NCBI GenBank assembly: GCA_035551935.1
Contig: DASZMJ010000207.1
Location: forward strand, 1-29,068
Direction of reading: 5' to 3'
Source: DASZMJ01 sp035551935
GTDB lineage: Bacteria; Planctomycetota; Planctomycetia; Isosphaerales; Isosphaeraceae
DNA length: 29,068 bases
Under the pieces are notes generated by a model, which was not told where the DNA came from, ran no database searches, and worked only from the letters and a program-made list of their open reading frames with translations. Numbering within the stretch: position 1 is the first letter of the stretch; each line of letters begins with the position of its first letter. Made by a program: the position numbers and the translations under genes. Below, one piece after another: positions 14,839-22,839 of the stretch.

Positions 14839-15791
14839 TCGGAGCCGATGTTCGGCCCGAGCCGGCGATCGACGACGGCCAGGTCGGGCGTGAGGAAGCC
14901 GTGGTCGATCGCGATCCGGTACGGCGACCAGACCGGCCAGCTCGCCTGGCGGCCGAATCCCAATCGGCTGTCGCGCAGGCCGCTGGCGCCCAGGAAGTCG
15001 CCGAACCGCGGCGAGCCGTCGGTCCGGTTCATGTCGCCGGCCACGATCTTCGAGCCGGCCGACATGGCGAGGAGCCGCGTCAACGCCCGTAGCTCCTCGC
15101 CGCCATGCGCCTGGCCCTGCGGGTGGAGCGGGTTCGGCGGGTGGACGAGCCAGAGCTGGCGGCTCGAGCCGGCGAAGTCGACCTCGGCGCGGAGGACGGC
15201 GTTGCCGTCGGGGACGAGGACCGTCGGCGGCGCGATCGCGCGCGGCCGACGCCGGAACCAGAGGGCCATGCCGTGCGTCCCCAGCCCGACCTCGATGGCG
15301 TGGGGGTACTCCGAACGGTCGCGGAGGCCCGCCGCCTGCCACGCCTCGGAGAACTCGACCAGGCCGACGACGTCGGGCCGCTCGCGGCGGATCAAGTCCC
15401 GGAGCAGTCGGAAGTTGCCGTTGTCGGCCTGGACGTTGGCGACGAGCAGGCGGAGCCTCGGCCCGGCCGGGTCGGCGGCGACGGGATTGGCGCCGTCGAA
15501 CCGGAGGAGCGGGCCGACCTGGAGCGCCGCCAATGCCGCCAGGGCGATCGCGACCCGTCGCCGAGCCAGGGCGCAGGCCAGCGTCGCCGCGATCGTCGCG
15601 ACGAAGGCCGGCCCCTGGAAGTGGCTGAGGACGTCCGGCAGCCACGCCCAACGCGCCAGCAACGCCGAGGCCGGCTGCACCAGTGCCGCGACGAGGGCCA
15701 GCTTCGAGAGCCTTCGGAGAATCCGCCGTGGCCTGGTGCCGCGGGCCTCGGCTGGTTCCGTCCGGCCCGGGTCGACATCCCTATCGATCAT
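14754..15791 (-). CDS. Membrane-anchored endonuclease/exonuclease/phosphatase-family protein
   Basis: 345 residues. The ATG at 15791 has GGAG 6 nt upstream. Two or three hydrophobic segments (about 30-48, 60-78 and 80-94) anchor an EEP-type hydrolase domain. All active-site elements are present: Asn119, Glu146 in VEFSEAW, VHPPN (216-220), GDMN (252-255) and GSDHF (316-320). The layout is like that of YafD-type proteins. EEP enzymes cut phosphodiester bonds in nucleic acids, inositol phosphates or lipids; the substrate cannot be told from sequence. It is the last gene of the bioA operon, 10 bp after the zinc-ribbon gene. Its 3' end overlaps the opposite gene by 85 bp beyond the conserved core, so a slightly shorter functional C-terminus is possible. 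Confidence 0.85.
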   Translation of the reverse strand: MIDRDVDPGRTEPAEARGTRPRRILRRLSKLALVAALVQPASALLARWAWLPDVLSHFQGPAFVATIAATLACALARRRVAIALAALAALQVGPLLRFDGANPVAADPAGPRLRLLVANVQADNGNFRLLRDLIRRERPDVVGLVEFSEAWQAAGLRDRSEYPHAIEVGLGTHGMALWFRRRPRAIAPPTVLVPDGNAVLRAEVDFAGSSRQLWLVHPPNPLHPQGQAHGGEELRALTRLLAMSAGSKIVAGDMNRTDGSPRFGDFLGASGLRDSRLGFGRQASWPVWSPYRIAIDHGFLTPDLAVVDRRLGPNIGSDHFPLILDVAPAASSATNAATQGSQSSP

Positions 15792-15801
15792 GGAGGGCTC
15801 C

Positions 15802-16845
15802 TCAACGGCGTTCGTCCTGGATCTCGTCGGCGCGGAAGTCGACGCCGATCACGGCGTCGCGGTCGGCTCCGGTCCGGAGGCGGATGTGCCAGGTCGGCGT
15901 CGAGCCGGCGGGGAGTCGCGCGTCGGCGGCGCTGACGACGATGGACTCGAACGCCTCGCCCGGGTGGAGGTCGCGGAACTCCTGGCCGACGATCGCCCAC
16001 TCGCTGCGGACGGCCAGGGGGTACGGAGCGATGCGGTCGTCGGGGCCGTCCTCGATGAAGCTGTCGGGCCGGCCGCGGTCGCGGTCGCGGACGAAGGTCT
16101 CGTCGAGCGGTGCGAAGGTCGTGTCGGCCGAGCGGTTGCGGAGCCGGAGCCGCAGCTTCAAGGCGTCGTCGCCCCCGTCCCGGCGTCGCCGGCCCGACTC
16201 GGGGGTCTCGCGGACCAGCCGGACCGGGCCGCGGACGACCTCAAGGGGCGTGATCTCCAGGTCGCCGACCTTCAACGTTTTGCCCAGCGTCGTCCGGTGA
16301 TCGGCGGGGATCGGCGGCGGGCCTTCATCCTTCTGCCAGCGGCCGGTCCGCGCGGGGCCGTCGCGGACGACGGCCGACCGCGGCGGCTCCATCGTCGGTG
16401 GGGCCTCGCGGTGTCGCCGCGACTGGACGAGGAGCCAGGCGCACGCCAGGGTCATCGCGCTGGCGTAGCTGGCCAGCAGGACGAGCGACAACGACGACCG
16501 CCGCCCGGCCGCGGCCGGCGCGTCGTCGACCGACGGGGCCAGGTCCGGCCCCGTCGCCGGCTCGGCGTCGAGCACCGAGGGCCAGCCGGGCGCGCCCGAG
16601 ATCGGCTCGGGCGACCGCGAGATCGGGCCGACGCCCAGGGCGAAGGCGTCGAGGAGCGGGTCGGGCCCGGGGCCGGCGAGGGGGGAATCGGCCGAGCCGG
16701 GACCCTCGGCGATGCCGTCGTGGGTCGCGGGGATCACAACCTCGACCGTCCGGGCGACGGGCGGGGGGACCTCGACCGGCTCGGGCCCGGGGGAATCGAT
16801 CGGGATTCGGGCGCCGCAGGACGGGCAGACGATCTCGACGGTCAT
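15802..16845 (-). CDS. Zinc-ribbon-like membrane protein of unknown function
   Basis: 347 residues. The ATG at 16845 was chosen because GGAGGGG lies just upstream and the frame opens MTVEIVCPSCGARIPID; the open frame extends upstream to 17451 but as a shadow of bioD. The N-terminal CPSCG is half of a zinc ribbon, with no second Cys pair visible. A long Pro/Ala/Gly-rich linker leads to one transmembrane segment (about 118-140). The C-terminal half (about 175-347) is a beta-rich domain with alternating charged strands (LKLRLRLRNRSADTTFAPL), similar in feel to DUF4352-type immunoglobulin-like domains. It sits between bioD (26 bp) and the EEP gene (10 bp). No function is evident, and the link to biotin may be only operonic. 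Confidence 0.75.
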   Translation of the reverse strand: MTVEIVCPSCGARIPIDSPGPEPVEVPPPVARTVEVVIPATHDGIAEGPGSADSPLAGPGPDPLLDAFALGVGPISRSPEPISGAPGWPSVLDAEPATGPDLAPSVDDAPAAAGRRSSLSLVLLASYASAMTLACAWLLVQSRRHREAPPTMEPPRSAVVRDGPARTGRWQKDEGPPPIPADHRTTLGKTLKVGDLEITPLEVVRGPVRLVRETPESGRRRRDGGDDALKLRLRLRNRSADTTFAPLDETFVRDRDRGRPDSFIEDGPDDRIAPYPLAVRSEWAIVGQEFRDLHPGEAFESIVVSAADARLPAGSTPTWHIRLRTGADRDAVIGVDFRADEIQDERR

Positions 16846-16871
16846 CGCGGTCCCCTCCCGCTCCCACATGC

Positions 16872-17633
16872 TCAGGGACGGCGCGTCGCCCTCGTCGGCG
16901 CGGCCCTCCCATACCAGTCTATTCCACGCAGGGAGTCCCACAAGCCCGAAAGGTCGGCCGAGTGCGGCACGTCGGCCAGCACGGCCACCCCGTCGAGCCG
17001 CCGGGCCAGCTCGTCGGCGTTCGTCGCCTCGGCGATCGGGTCGGCCGTCGGCCGGTCGCCGTTGAGCACGACTCCCGCGATCCTCAGGCCCCGGAGGAGG
17101 GCCGCCTCGACCGTCAAGAGCGTGTGATTGAGCGTCCCCAATCCCCGCCGGGCCACGATCACCAGCGGGAAATCGAGCGCCACCGCGAGGTCCGCCACCG
17201 TCGCCCCTTCGGCGATCGGGCAGAGCAGCCCACCGACCCCCTCGACGACCGCGACGTCTGCCCTGCCCGCCCACCAGTCCAGGGCGGCTCGCGTCGCGTC
17301 GAGGACGGCTCCAAGATCCAGCGGGATTCCGAGCCGTCGCGCGGCCACCGGCGGCGCCAGCGGCTCCTCGAACCGGATCGGGCAGACCTGCTCCGAACCG
17401 ACACCGCCGCCGATCGCCTCGATCAAGGCTTCGGCATCCTCGCAATTCCACGAATCCCCGACGCGCGTCGCCCCCGTCGCCACCGGCTTCAAGACCCCGA
17501 CGCGCCGGCCCCCCTCCACCATGCTCCGCGCGATCGCCGCCGCCACGCGGGTCTTGCCCACGCCGGTGTCGGTGCCGGTCACGAACAGGCCCGGGAGAGA
17601 ATCGAGCCCCACCCCTCGGGGAGGTTCAGCCAT
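16872..17633 (-). CDS. bioD: Dethiobiotin synthetase
   Basis: 253 residues. It forms the ureido ring of dethiobiotin from 7,8-diaminopelargonate, CO2 and ATP, in the cytoplasm. The P-loop GTDTGVGKT is near the N-terminus, KPVATG follows, and VVEGVGGLLCPI is the family's substrate/Mg loop. The ATG at 17633 is preceded directly by an in-frame GTG (17636); AGGTGA lies upstream at a distance that suits either. The start codon lies inside the end of bioA (overlap of 8 nt), which implies translational coupling. bioF and bioB are not in the window. Length and motifs are normal. Confidence 0.95.
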   Translation of the reverse strand: MAEPPRGVGLDSLPGLFVTGTDTGVGKTRVAAAIARSMVEGGRRVGVLKPVATGATRVGDSWNCEDAEALIEAIGGGVGSEQVCPIRFEEPLAPPVAARRLGIPLDLGAVLDATRAALDWWAGRADVAVVEGVGGLLCPIAEGATVADLAVALDFPLVIVARRGLGTLNHTLLTVEAALLRGLRIAGVVLNGDRPTADPIAEATNADELARRLDGVAVLADVPHSADLSGLWDSLRGIDWYGRAAPTRATRRP

Positions 17634-18996
17634 CACGGCCAGTCACCTCGACGATGCAACGCCCGATCACGTCGAGCATCTCGCCGAGTTGCTCGACGGT
17701 GATGCTCAGCGGCGGCAAGATCACGATCACATCTCCCAACGGACGGATCAGCAGGCCGAAATCGCGGGCGCGGCGGCAGACGCGGACGCCGACCTGCTCG
17801 GACCAGGGATGACGCGCCTTCGACGCCTTATCGGCTACCAGCTCGATGCCGCCGATGAGGCCGCGTTGCCGGACGTCGCCGACGTGCGGCAAGGCCGCGA
17901 AGTCGGCCAGGCGACGACGGAGTAAGTCGATCTTCGGTGCCATCCGTTCCAACGTGCGCTCGTCTTCGAACACCCGAAGATTTGCCAGTGCGACTGCCGC
18001 ACCGAGCGGGTTGCCGCAATAGGTGTGGCCGTGATAGAACGTTTTCGGGTCGCTGGCGGTGCCGACGAAGGCCGAGTGGATTGCTTCGGTCGTGAGCGTC
18101 GCCGCGAGCGGCAGGTAGCCGCCGGTCAGGCCCTTGGCGAGGCAGAGGAAGTCGGGCCGGACCGACTCGTGCTCGCAGGCGAAGAGCCGGCCGGTGCGGC
18201 CGAAGCCGACGGCGACCTCATCGAGAATGAGCAGCGTTTCATATCGATCGCAAAGCTCGCGCAATCCCCTCAAGTAACCTTCGGGGTGGACGAGCACCCC
18301 CGCGGCCATCTGCACGAGCGGCTCGACGACGACCGCGGCGACCTCGCCGGCGTGCCGGGCGAGGAGCGTTTCGATCTCGCCGAGGCAGGCCGTCGCGCAA
18401 TCGGGCCGGCCCAGTCCGAGCGGGCAGCGGTAGCAGTGCGGGCTCGGCGCGCGGAGGACGGGGAACAGCAAGGGCTGGAAGAGGTCATGGAACCGCCCGA
18501 TCCCGCCGACGCTGGCGTCGCCGAGGGTATCCCCGTGATACGCATCGCCGAGAGCGAGGAACCGCGACCGCTTCGGCTCGGGCCGGGCCTTCTGCCGCCA
18601 GTACTGGAAGGCCATCTTGAGCGCCACCTCGACCGCCGTGGCGCCGTCGTCGGAGAAGAAGACGCGCGTCAATCCGTCGGGCGCGACCTCCACGAGCCTC
18701 CGCGCCAGCTCGATCGCGGTCGGGTTGGTGACGCCGAGCAGGGTCGAGTGCGCGACCTCGTCGAGCTGCGCGCGGACCGCCCCGTCGAGCGCAGGGTGGC
18801 GGTGGCCATGCACGTTGCACCAGAGCGAGCTGACGCCGTCGATGTAGCGCCTGCCCTCGGTATCGAAGAGATAGATCCCCTCCCCGCGCTCGATGACGAG
18901 CGGATCGGACTCGGCCCAATCCTTCTGCGCGGTGAAGGGGTGCCAGAGGTGGGCCTTGTCGAGCTGGCGGAGGCGGACGATGGCGGATGGATTCAT
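17626..18996 (-). CDS. bioA: Adenosylmethionine-8-amino-7-oxononanoate aminotransferase
   Basis: 456 residues. It converts 7-keto-8-aminopelargonate to 7,8-diaminopelargonate using S-adenosylmethionine as amino donor, the step before BioD. Fold type I PLP enzyme: LWHPFT near the N-terminus, DGATAVEVALKMAFQYW, DAYHGDTLGD, LILDEVAVGFGRTG (Asp259) and CLAKGLTGG (Lys288, the PLP lysine). A cysteine cluster (Cys188, 191, 200, 204) occurs in several BioA subgroups. The ATG at 18996 gives the family's usual start (MNPSAIVRLRQLDKAHLWHPFT) but has no recognisable ribosome site: the DNA from 2 bp upstream is the repeat region 18999-19270. Promoter and leader must therefore lie in or beyond the repeat. 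Confidence 0.95.
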   Translation of the reverse strand: MNPSAIVRLRQLDKAHLWHPFTAQKDWAESDPLVIERGEGIYLFDTEGRRYIDGVSSLWCNVHGHRHPALDGAVRAQLDEVAHSTLLGVTNPTAIELARRLVEVAPDGLTRVFFSDDGATAVEVALKMAFQYWRQKARPEPKRSRFLALGDAYHGDTLGDASVGGIGRFHDLFQPLLFPVLRAPSPHCYRCPLGLGRPDCATACLGEIETLLARHAGEVAAVVVEPLVQMAAGVLVHPEGYLRGLRELCDRYETLLILDEVAVGFGRTGRLFACEHESVRPDFLCLAKGLTGGYLPLAATLTTEAIHSAFVGTASDPKTFYHGHTYCGNPLGAAVALANLRVFEDERTLERMAPKIDLLRRRLADFAALPHVGDVRQRGLIGGIELVADKASKARHPWSEQVGVRVCRRARDFGLLIRPLGDVIVILPPLSITVEQLGEMLDVIGRCIVEVTGRDG

Positions 18997-18998
18997 GG

Positions 18999-19270
18999 GA
19001 TTGCGGAATTCGGATCGCGGATTGCGGAGGACAAACGGACGGAGGGGACGTGTTGGCCGACGCGCCGCCCCTCTTCGCAACCCGAGGCGCCAGCGAGGGC
19101 CCTCCACACCGCGGGAGGTCGATGGCCAGATCGATGGGGATGGGCTCCCTCGCTGGCGCTTCGGGTGAACAGAGGCCCTCGCTGGCGCTTCGGGTTACGA
19201 AGAGGGCCACAGAGCCGAGCCTTTGGTCGGCCATCCGTAATCCGAATTCTGCAATCCGAATTCCGCAATC
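18999..19270. repeat. Nested inverted and direct repeats upstream of bioA
   Basis: This fills the whole gap between bioA and the SAM hydrolase gene. Outer arms 18999-19015 and 19254-19270 are perfect 17-bp inverted repeats (GATTGCGGAATTCGGAT), followed by degenerate copies of the same ATTGCGG/ATTCGG words. Inner arms 19069-19101 and 19174-19206 pair over 33 bp with two mismatches. The unit CCCTCGCTGGCGCTTCGGGT occurs twice in direct orientation (19147-19166 and 19176-19195) and once, slightly changed, inverted in the left arm. Confidence 0.92.
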
Positions 19271-19271
19271 A

Positions 19272-20066
19272 TCATCCCCTCCTGCGGAACCAGACCGTGG
19301 TGCCGGGCCCGGCGGTGAGGTGGCGGCCGGCGTCGCCGTTGGTGACGGCGACCTCGACCCAGCCGGAGCTGCCGACCAGGGCGATGAGGCTCCCCTGCGG
19401 ATGGTCGCCGTAGGTGCGGCTGAGGCCGTCGATGCGCTCGCCGGCGATCTCGATCGTCCAGGAGTCGGGGGGCTGCTGGGCAATGCGGTCGGCGGAGATG
19501 TTGGTGATGAGGTTGCCGAAGGCGTCGCGGAAGATGACCTCGCCGGCGAAGTCGCCGTCCTCGGCGCGGGGCTCGAAGTTGCGGAGGGTGACGACCCCCT
19601 CGCGTTTCGGGCCGAGCGTGGCCGGGTCGCGGCCGAGCAGGAGATGCGCGGCGGCGGGCACGAGGATGTCGCGGCCGTGGAACGTGGGGGAGACGGCCCG
19701 CCAGCGGACCTCGGGGTTGGTGATCTCGAAGACCTCGGCCGGCGCCCGGCCGCGGACGACGCCGCTGAGCAGGCCGTTGTCGGGCAGCACGAACCACTGC
19801 TCGGCCAGCCGAGCCGCGATCAGGCGGCGGTCGGTGCCGACGCCGGGGTCGATGACGGCGAGGTGGACCGTCCCGGCCGGGAACGCGTCGACGATCGCCG
19901 CCAGCACGAACGCCCCCTCCAGGATGTTCTGCGGCGCGATCGCGTGGCTGACGTCCACGAGCTTCGCCTCGGGGGCGAGGCCGAGGACCACCCCCTTCAT
20001 CGCCGCCACATAGGGGCCGTCGGCCCCGAAGTCTGTCGTCAAGGTCAGGATGCCCGGTCGCGCCAT
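19272..20066 (-). CDS. S-adenosylmethionine hydrolase (hydroxide adenosyltransferase, DUF62)
   Basis: 264 residues, cytoplasmic, normal length. The family splits SAM into adenosine and methionine using water, and is related to fluorinase and chlorinase. The Asp-Arg-His set is visible: Asp73 in VIDPGVGTDR, Arg80 seven residues later, and His130 in SPTFHGRD. The N-terminal LTLTTDFGADGPYVAAMKG and the C-terminal DAFGNLITNI are also typical. The ATG at 20066 has a GGAGGGAGG stretch just upstream. It follows queF by 33 bp on the same strand, so the two are probably one transcript. The physiological role of these enzymes is not settled. Confidence 0.92.
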   Translation of the reverse strand: MARPGILTLTTDFGADGPYVAAMKGVVLGLAPEAKLVDVSHAIAPQNILEGAFVLAAIVDAFPAGTVHLAVIDPGVGTDRRLIAARLAEQWFVLPDNGLLSGVVRGRAPAEVFEITNPEVRWRAVSPTFHGRDILVPAAAHLLLGRDPATLGPKREGVVTLRNFEPRAEDGDFAGEVIFRDAFGNLITNISADRIAQQPPDSWTIEIAGERIDGLSRTYGDHPQGSLIALVGSSGWVEVAVTNGDAGRHLTAGPGTTVWFRRRG

Positions 20067-20099
20067 CGGTCCTCCCTCCGTGTCATGACCCGCTCGAGC

Positions 20100-20498
20100 T
20101 CAACCGATCCGCACCGTCGGCGGCCCCTGCGGCACCGGGCCGGGGCCCGCAGCCGCCGCGACGGCCTCGAACCGCGCCGTGATCCGCGAGGTGATTCCGC
20201 CGCGGGGGTGGAACTGGCCGATCACGACCATCTTCCTCGGGGCGCACGAGGCCACGAGGTCGTCGAGGATCGTGTTGACGGCGTGCTCGTAGAAGATGCC
20301 CCGGTCGCGAAACTCCTGGAGGTACAGCTTCAGGCTCTTCAGCTCGATGCAGGTGGCCGCCGGGATATAACCGATCGTGATCGTGCCGAAGTCGGGCTGG
20401 CCGGTCTTCGGGCAGACGGCGGTGAACTCGGGGCAGACGATCTCGATCTCGTAGTCGCGCCCGGGGAACTGGTTCGGGAACGTCTCCAGCGTCGGCAT
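20100..20498 (-). CDS. queF: NADPH-dependent 7-cyano-7-deazaguanine reductase, short form
   Basis: 132 residues. It reduces preQ0 to preQ1 in the biosynthesis of the tRNA base queuosine. The short, single-domain T-fold form is present: nucleophile Cys29 in TAVCPKTGQPDF, Asp36, the QueF motif IELKSLKLYLQEF (51-63) and EHAVN. The start is the ATG at 20498; a GTG lies immediately before it at 20501. GAGGA is about 9 nt upstream. It is the first gene of a pair with the SAM hydrolase. No other queuosine gene is in the window. Confidence 0.95.
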   Translation of the reverse strand: MPTLETFPNQFPGRDYEIEIVCPEFTAVCPKTGQPDFGTITIGYIPAATCIELKSLKLYLQEFRDRGIFYEHAVNTILDDLVASCAPRKMVVIGQFHPRGGITSRITARFEAVAAAAGPGPVPQGPPTVRIG

Positions 20499-20596
20499 CA
20501 CTCCATCCTCGCCCGCGCTCGCGGCCCACGGGCGGTTCGAGACTCCGGCGGGTTGGCTTGATCTTCCATCTTAGCCGATCCCCCCGGGGCCGCGAA

Positions 20597-20619
20597 ACCG
20601 CCCCGCCGCCGCGGGCGGT
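20597..20619 (-). terminator. Possible terminator after the creatininase-family gene
   Basis: ACCGCCC (20597-20603) and GGGCGGT (20613-20619) form a 7-bp stem directly after the stop codon of the minus-strand gene at 20619-21446. On that strand it is followed by a short TTT. Confidence 0.4.
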
Positions 20620-21446
20620 CAGAGCCCGGCCTCGTCCCACTTCTTGCGGGTGTCGAGGATCAGGTTCAGCACCTTGCGGTTGACCCTGGCGAAGTAGTCG
20701 TCGGCCTTGGCCTGGTCGAACTTCACGTACCCCTGGCCGGCCTTGTAGAGGCCGATCGACGAGGGGGCGGGGTAGGCGGAATAGGAGCCGGGGGCGGGGT
20801 TGGGGGTCGCGAGCGAATCCTTGTAGCGCTCGCGGTGGACGAGCTTCGGGTCGATCGCCTGGATGTACGCCGTCTCGTTCCAGCCGGCGTGGCCGCCGTC
20901 CTCGCCGAAGACCTGCTGGGTGACGTCGGCGGCATAACTCCACCAGTTGATGACGAGCGTCCGCACCTTCTTCTCGCGGCCGACCTCGGCGGCGACCTGG
21001 TTGAGCACGGCCGTCTGCGGCCCGCCGTGGCCGTTGAGGACGACGATCGTCTTGAAGCCGTTCTTCGCCAGGCCGACAAGGACGTCGCGGACGTAGGCGC
21101 GGTACGCCTCCTCCGAGATCGAGAAGGCGCCCGGGTAGGCGTCCATCGAGCCGGTGATGCCGTAGGGGATCGCCGGTGCGATCATCGCGTTCGCCTCGCG
21201 CGCGATCTTCCGCGCCAATGCCACCGGCGCCGTGATGTCGGCGCCGTTGTTGATGACCCCGTGCGGCTCGAGCGTGCCCGTCGGCAATAGCACCGTGTCG
21301 ATCTTCGACGGCACCACCTCCTTGAACTCCATCCAGTTGATGTCGGCCATCTCGCGCGTCGAGACGACGTCTCCCTCGCGCACGTTCGCGAATGCGACGG
21401 CCGCGGCGAGCAGGGCCAGCGTTGAGATGACGGCGGCGCGGGTCAT
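20619..21446 (-). CDS. Secreted creatininase-family amidohydrolase
   Basis: 275 residues. The ATG at 21446 has AAGGAGA upstream and opens a signal peptide (1-20, ending AFA). The creatininase fold is recognisable by its metal ligands: Glu60 and His62 in TLEPHGV, Asp70 in NNGAD, His140 in LNGHGGPQ, and HAGWNETA (186-193). Family members hydrolyse cyclic or N-formyl amides with two metal ions. Creatinine itself is an unlikely substrate here. Export is unusual for the family outside planctomycetes and points to a periplasmic substrate. The gene is divergent from the ThuA operon and separated from it by a 313-bp region that contains the repeat 21519-21655. Confidence 0.88.
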   Translation of the reverse strand: MTRAAVISTLALLAAAVAFANVREGDVVSTREMADINWMEFKEVVPSKIDTVLLPTGTLEPHGVINNGADITAPVALARKIAREANAMIAPAIPYGITGSMDAYPGAFSISEEAYRAYVRDVLVGLAKNGFKTIVVLNGHGGPQTAVLNQVAAEVGREKKVRTLVINWWSYAADVTQQVFGEDGGHAGWNETAYIQAIDPKLVHRERYKDSLATPNPAPGSYSAYPAPSSIGLYKAGQGYVKFDQAKADDYFARVNRKVLNLILDTRKKWDEAGL

Positions 21447-21518
21447 GGGGCTCTCCTTCGGCTTCTGGGATGGGTGAGGTGGACCCAAGGATACCACGGC
21501 GACGGGACATCCTCTTTC

Positions 21519-21655
21519 CCCTCTCCCCCGGAGCAGGCACGCTCCGCGTGCCGTCCACGGAAGTAGCAGGCACGCTCCGCGTGCCGTCCAAGGAAACCCA
21601 AGGACGGGATTGAAGACGGACGGCACGCGGAGCGTGCCTGCTCCGGGGGAGAGGG
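21519..21655. repeat. Perfect 38-bp inverted repeat with an extra direct copy
   Basis: Arms 21519-21556 and 21618-21655 are exact reverse complements over 38 bp, starting CCCTCTCCCCCGGAGCAGG. A 26-bp part of the left arm (21532-21557) is repeated directly at 21565-21590. Each copy also holds its own small palindrome, GGCACGC-TCC-GCGTGCC. The element fills most of the divergent gap between the creatininase-family gene and the ThuA gene. Confidence 0.95.
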
Positions 21656-21683
21656 AGGAAGACGCCCGCCGGGTGTTACCTCC

Positions 21684-21712
21684 TTCAACCGCGCCTCCTC
21701 GGGCGATATGAT
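21684..21712 (+). promoter_or_regulatory. Promoter candidate for the ThuA-dehydrogenase-lactonase operon
   Basis: TTCAAC (21684-21689), a 17-nt spacer and TATGAT (21707-21712, five of six matches to the -10 consensus). It lies just after the repeat and about 48 bp before the GTG at 21760. Confidence 0.4.
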
Positions 21713-21759
21713 GCCGACGGGGATCGAGCAACTTCCCACGAACGAACCGAGGACATGCC

Positions 21760-22779
21760 GTGCCCATCGCAACCCTCGCGCGCCGCATCTTTGCCCTGGC
21801 GATCCTCGCCCTGCCCTTGGCCCCGGCCCGGGCCGAGGAACCATGGCTCGTCTTCGAAGGGGGCGACGGGCCCGGCAAGGGGAAGCACGTCGTCCTCGTC
21901 AGCGGCGACGAGGAATACCGGTCGGAGGAGGCCCTGCCGCAACTGGCGAAGATCCTGTCGCAGCGGCATGGGTTCCAGTGCACGGTCCTCTTCGCGATCG
22001 GCAAGGACGGCACGATCGACCCGAACCGCGTCGACAACATCCCCGGCCTGGAGGCGCTCCGGAACGCCGACCTGATGGTCATCGCCACCCGCTTCCGCGT
22101 CCTGCCGGACGAGCAGATGAAGGAGGTCGTCGACTACGTGGCCTCGGGCCGGCCGATCGTCGGCATGCGGACGGCGACGCACGCGTTCGCGAACAGGCCG
22201 GGCTCGACCTATGCGAAATACGGCTGGAACAACAGGCTGTGGCCCGGCGGCTTCGGCAAGCAGATCCTCGGCGAGACGTGGGTCAACCACCACGGCAACC
22301 ACGGCAAGCAGAGCACGCGCGGGATCGTCGTCGAATCGATGAAGGACCACCCCATCCTCCGCGGGATCGCGTCGGGCGACATCTGGGGCCCGACCGACGT
22401 CTACGAGGTCCATCTCCCCCTGCCCGGCGACAGCAAGCCGCTCGTGCTCGGCGAGGTCCTGACGGGCATGTCGCCGACCGACCCGCCGCTGGAGGGCGAG
22501 AAGAACGACCCGATGATGCCAATCGCCTGGATCAAGATGTACCAGGGCGAGAACGGCAAGGCCGGCCGCGTCTTCACGACGACCATGGGCGCCTCGCAGG
22601 ACTTGCAGAGCGAAGGGCTCCGCCGGTTGCTGGTGAATGCCTGCTACTGGGCCGTCGGCAAGGAGGACTCGATCCCCTCGAAGTCCGACGTCCGGCTCGT
22701 CGGCGACTACAAGCCCACCCGCTTCGGCTTCGGCGGAGCGACGAAGGGCGTCAAGCCGTCGGACCTCGCCATCAAGTAG
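21760..22779 (+). CDS. Secreted ThuA-domain protein
   Basis: 339 residues from a GTG, with GAGGA 7 nt upstream. An overlapping ATG at 21755 is in another frame. A signal peptide (1-25, ending ARA) is followed by a ThuA/class I glutamine-amidotransferase-like fold: HVVLVSGDEEYRSEEALP, ADLMVIATRFRVLPDEQM, VGMRTATHAF and TWVNHHGNHG. ThuA was named from a sinorhizobial trehalose-use locus, and in planctomycetes such proteins accompany sugar-processing enzymes; the biochemical role is not known for this subtype. It is the first gene of a three-gene operon with the dehydrogenase-cytochrome and the lactonase. Its stop codon TAG (22777-22779) lies inside the left arm of the inverted repeat 22776-22839, so the C-terminal end may have been set by that element. 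Confidence 0.87.
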   Translation: MPIATLARRIFALAILALPLAPARAEEPWLVFEGGDGPGKGKHVVLVSGDEEYRSEEALPQLAKILSQRHGFQCTVLFAIGKDGTIDPNRVDNIPGLEALRNADLMVIATRFRVLPDEQMKEVVDYVASGRPIVGMRTATHAFANRPGSTYAKYGWNNRLWPGGFGKQILGETWVNHHGNHGKQSTRGIVVESMKDHPILRGIASGDIWGPTDVYEVHLPLPGDSKPLVLGEVLTGMSPTDPPLEGEKNDPMMPIAWIKMYQGENGKAGRVFTTTMGASQDLQSEGLRRLLVNACYWAVGKEDSIPSKSDVRLVGDYKPTRFGFGGATKGVKPSDLAIK

Positions 22780-22839
22780 GGCGTGTGCAACACGCCGCAC
22801 CGATCAAGAAAGATAGTTGGCGTGTTGCACACGCCCTAC
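22776..22839. repeat. Perfect 21-bp inverted repeat containing the ThuA stop codon
   Basis: Arms 22776-22796 and 22819-22839 are exact reverse complements over 21 bp (GTAGGGCGTGTGCAACACGC and its mate), with a 22-nt loop that is A-rich for this genome. The hairpin begins at the last base of the final sense codon of the ThuA gene and ends 39 bp before the ATG of the next gene. Confidence 0.95.

Noticed and set aside
18999..19270. CRISPR array
   Set aside because: Repeats are few, nested and inverted, without regular spacers, and no cas gene is present.
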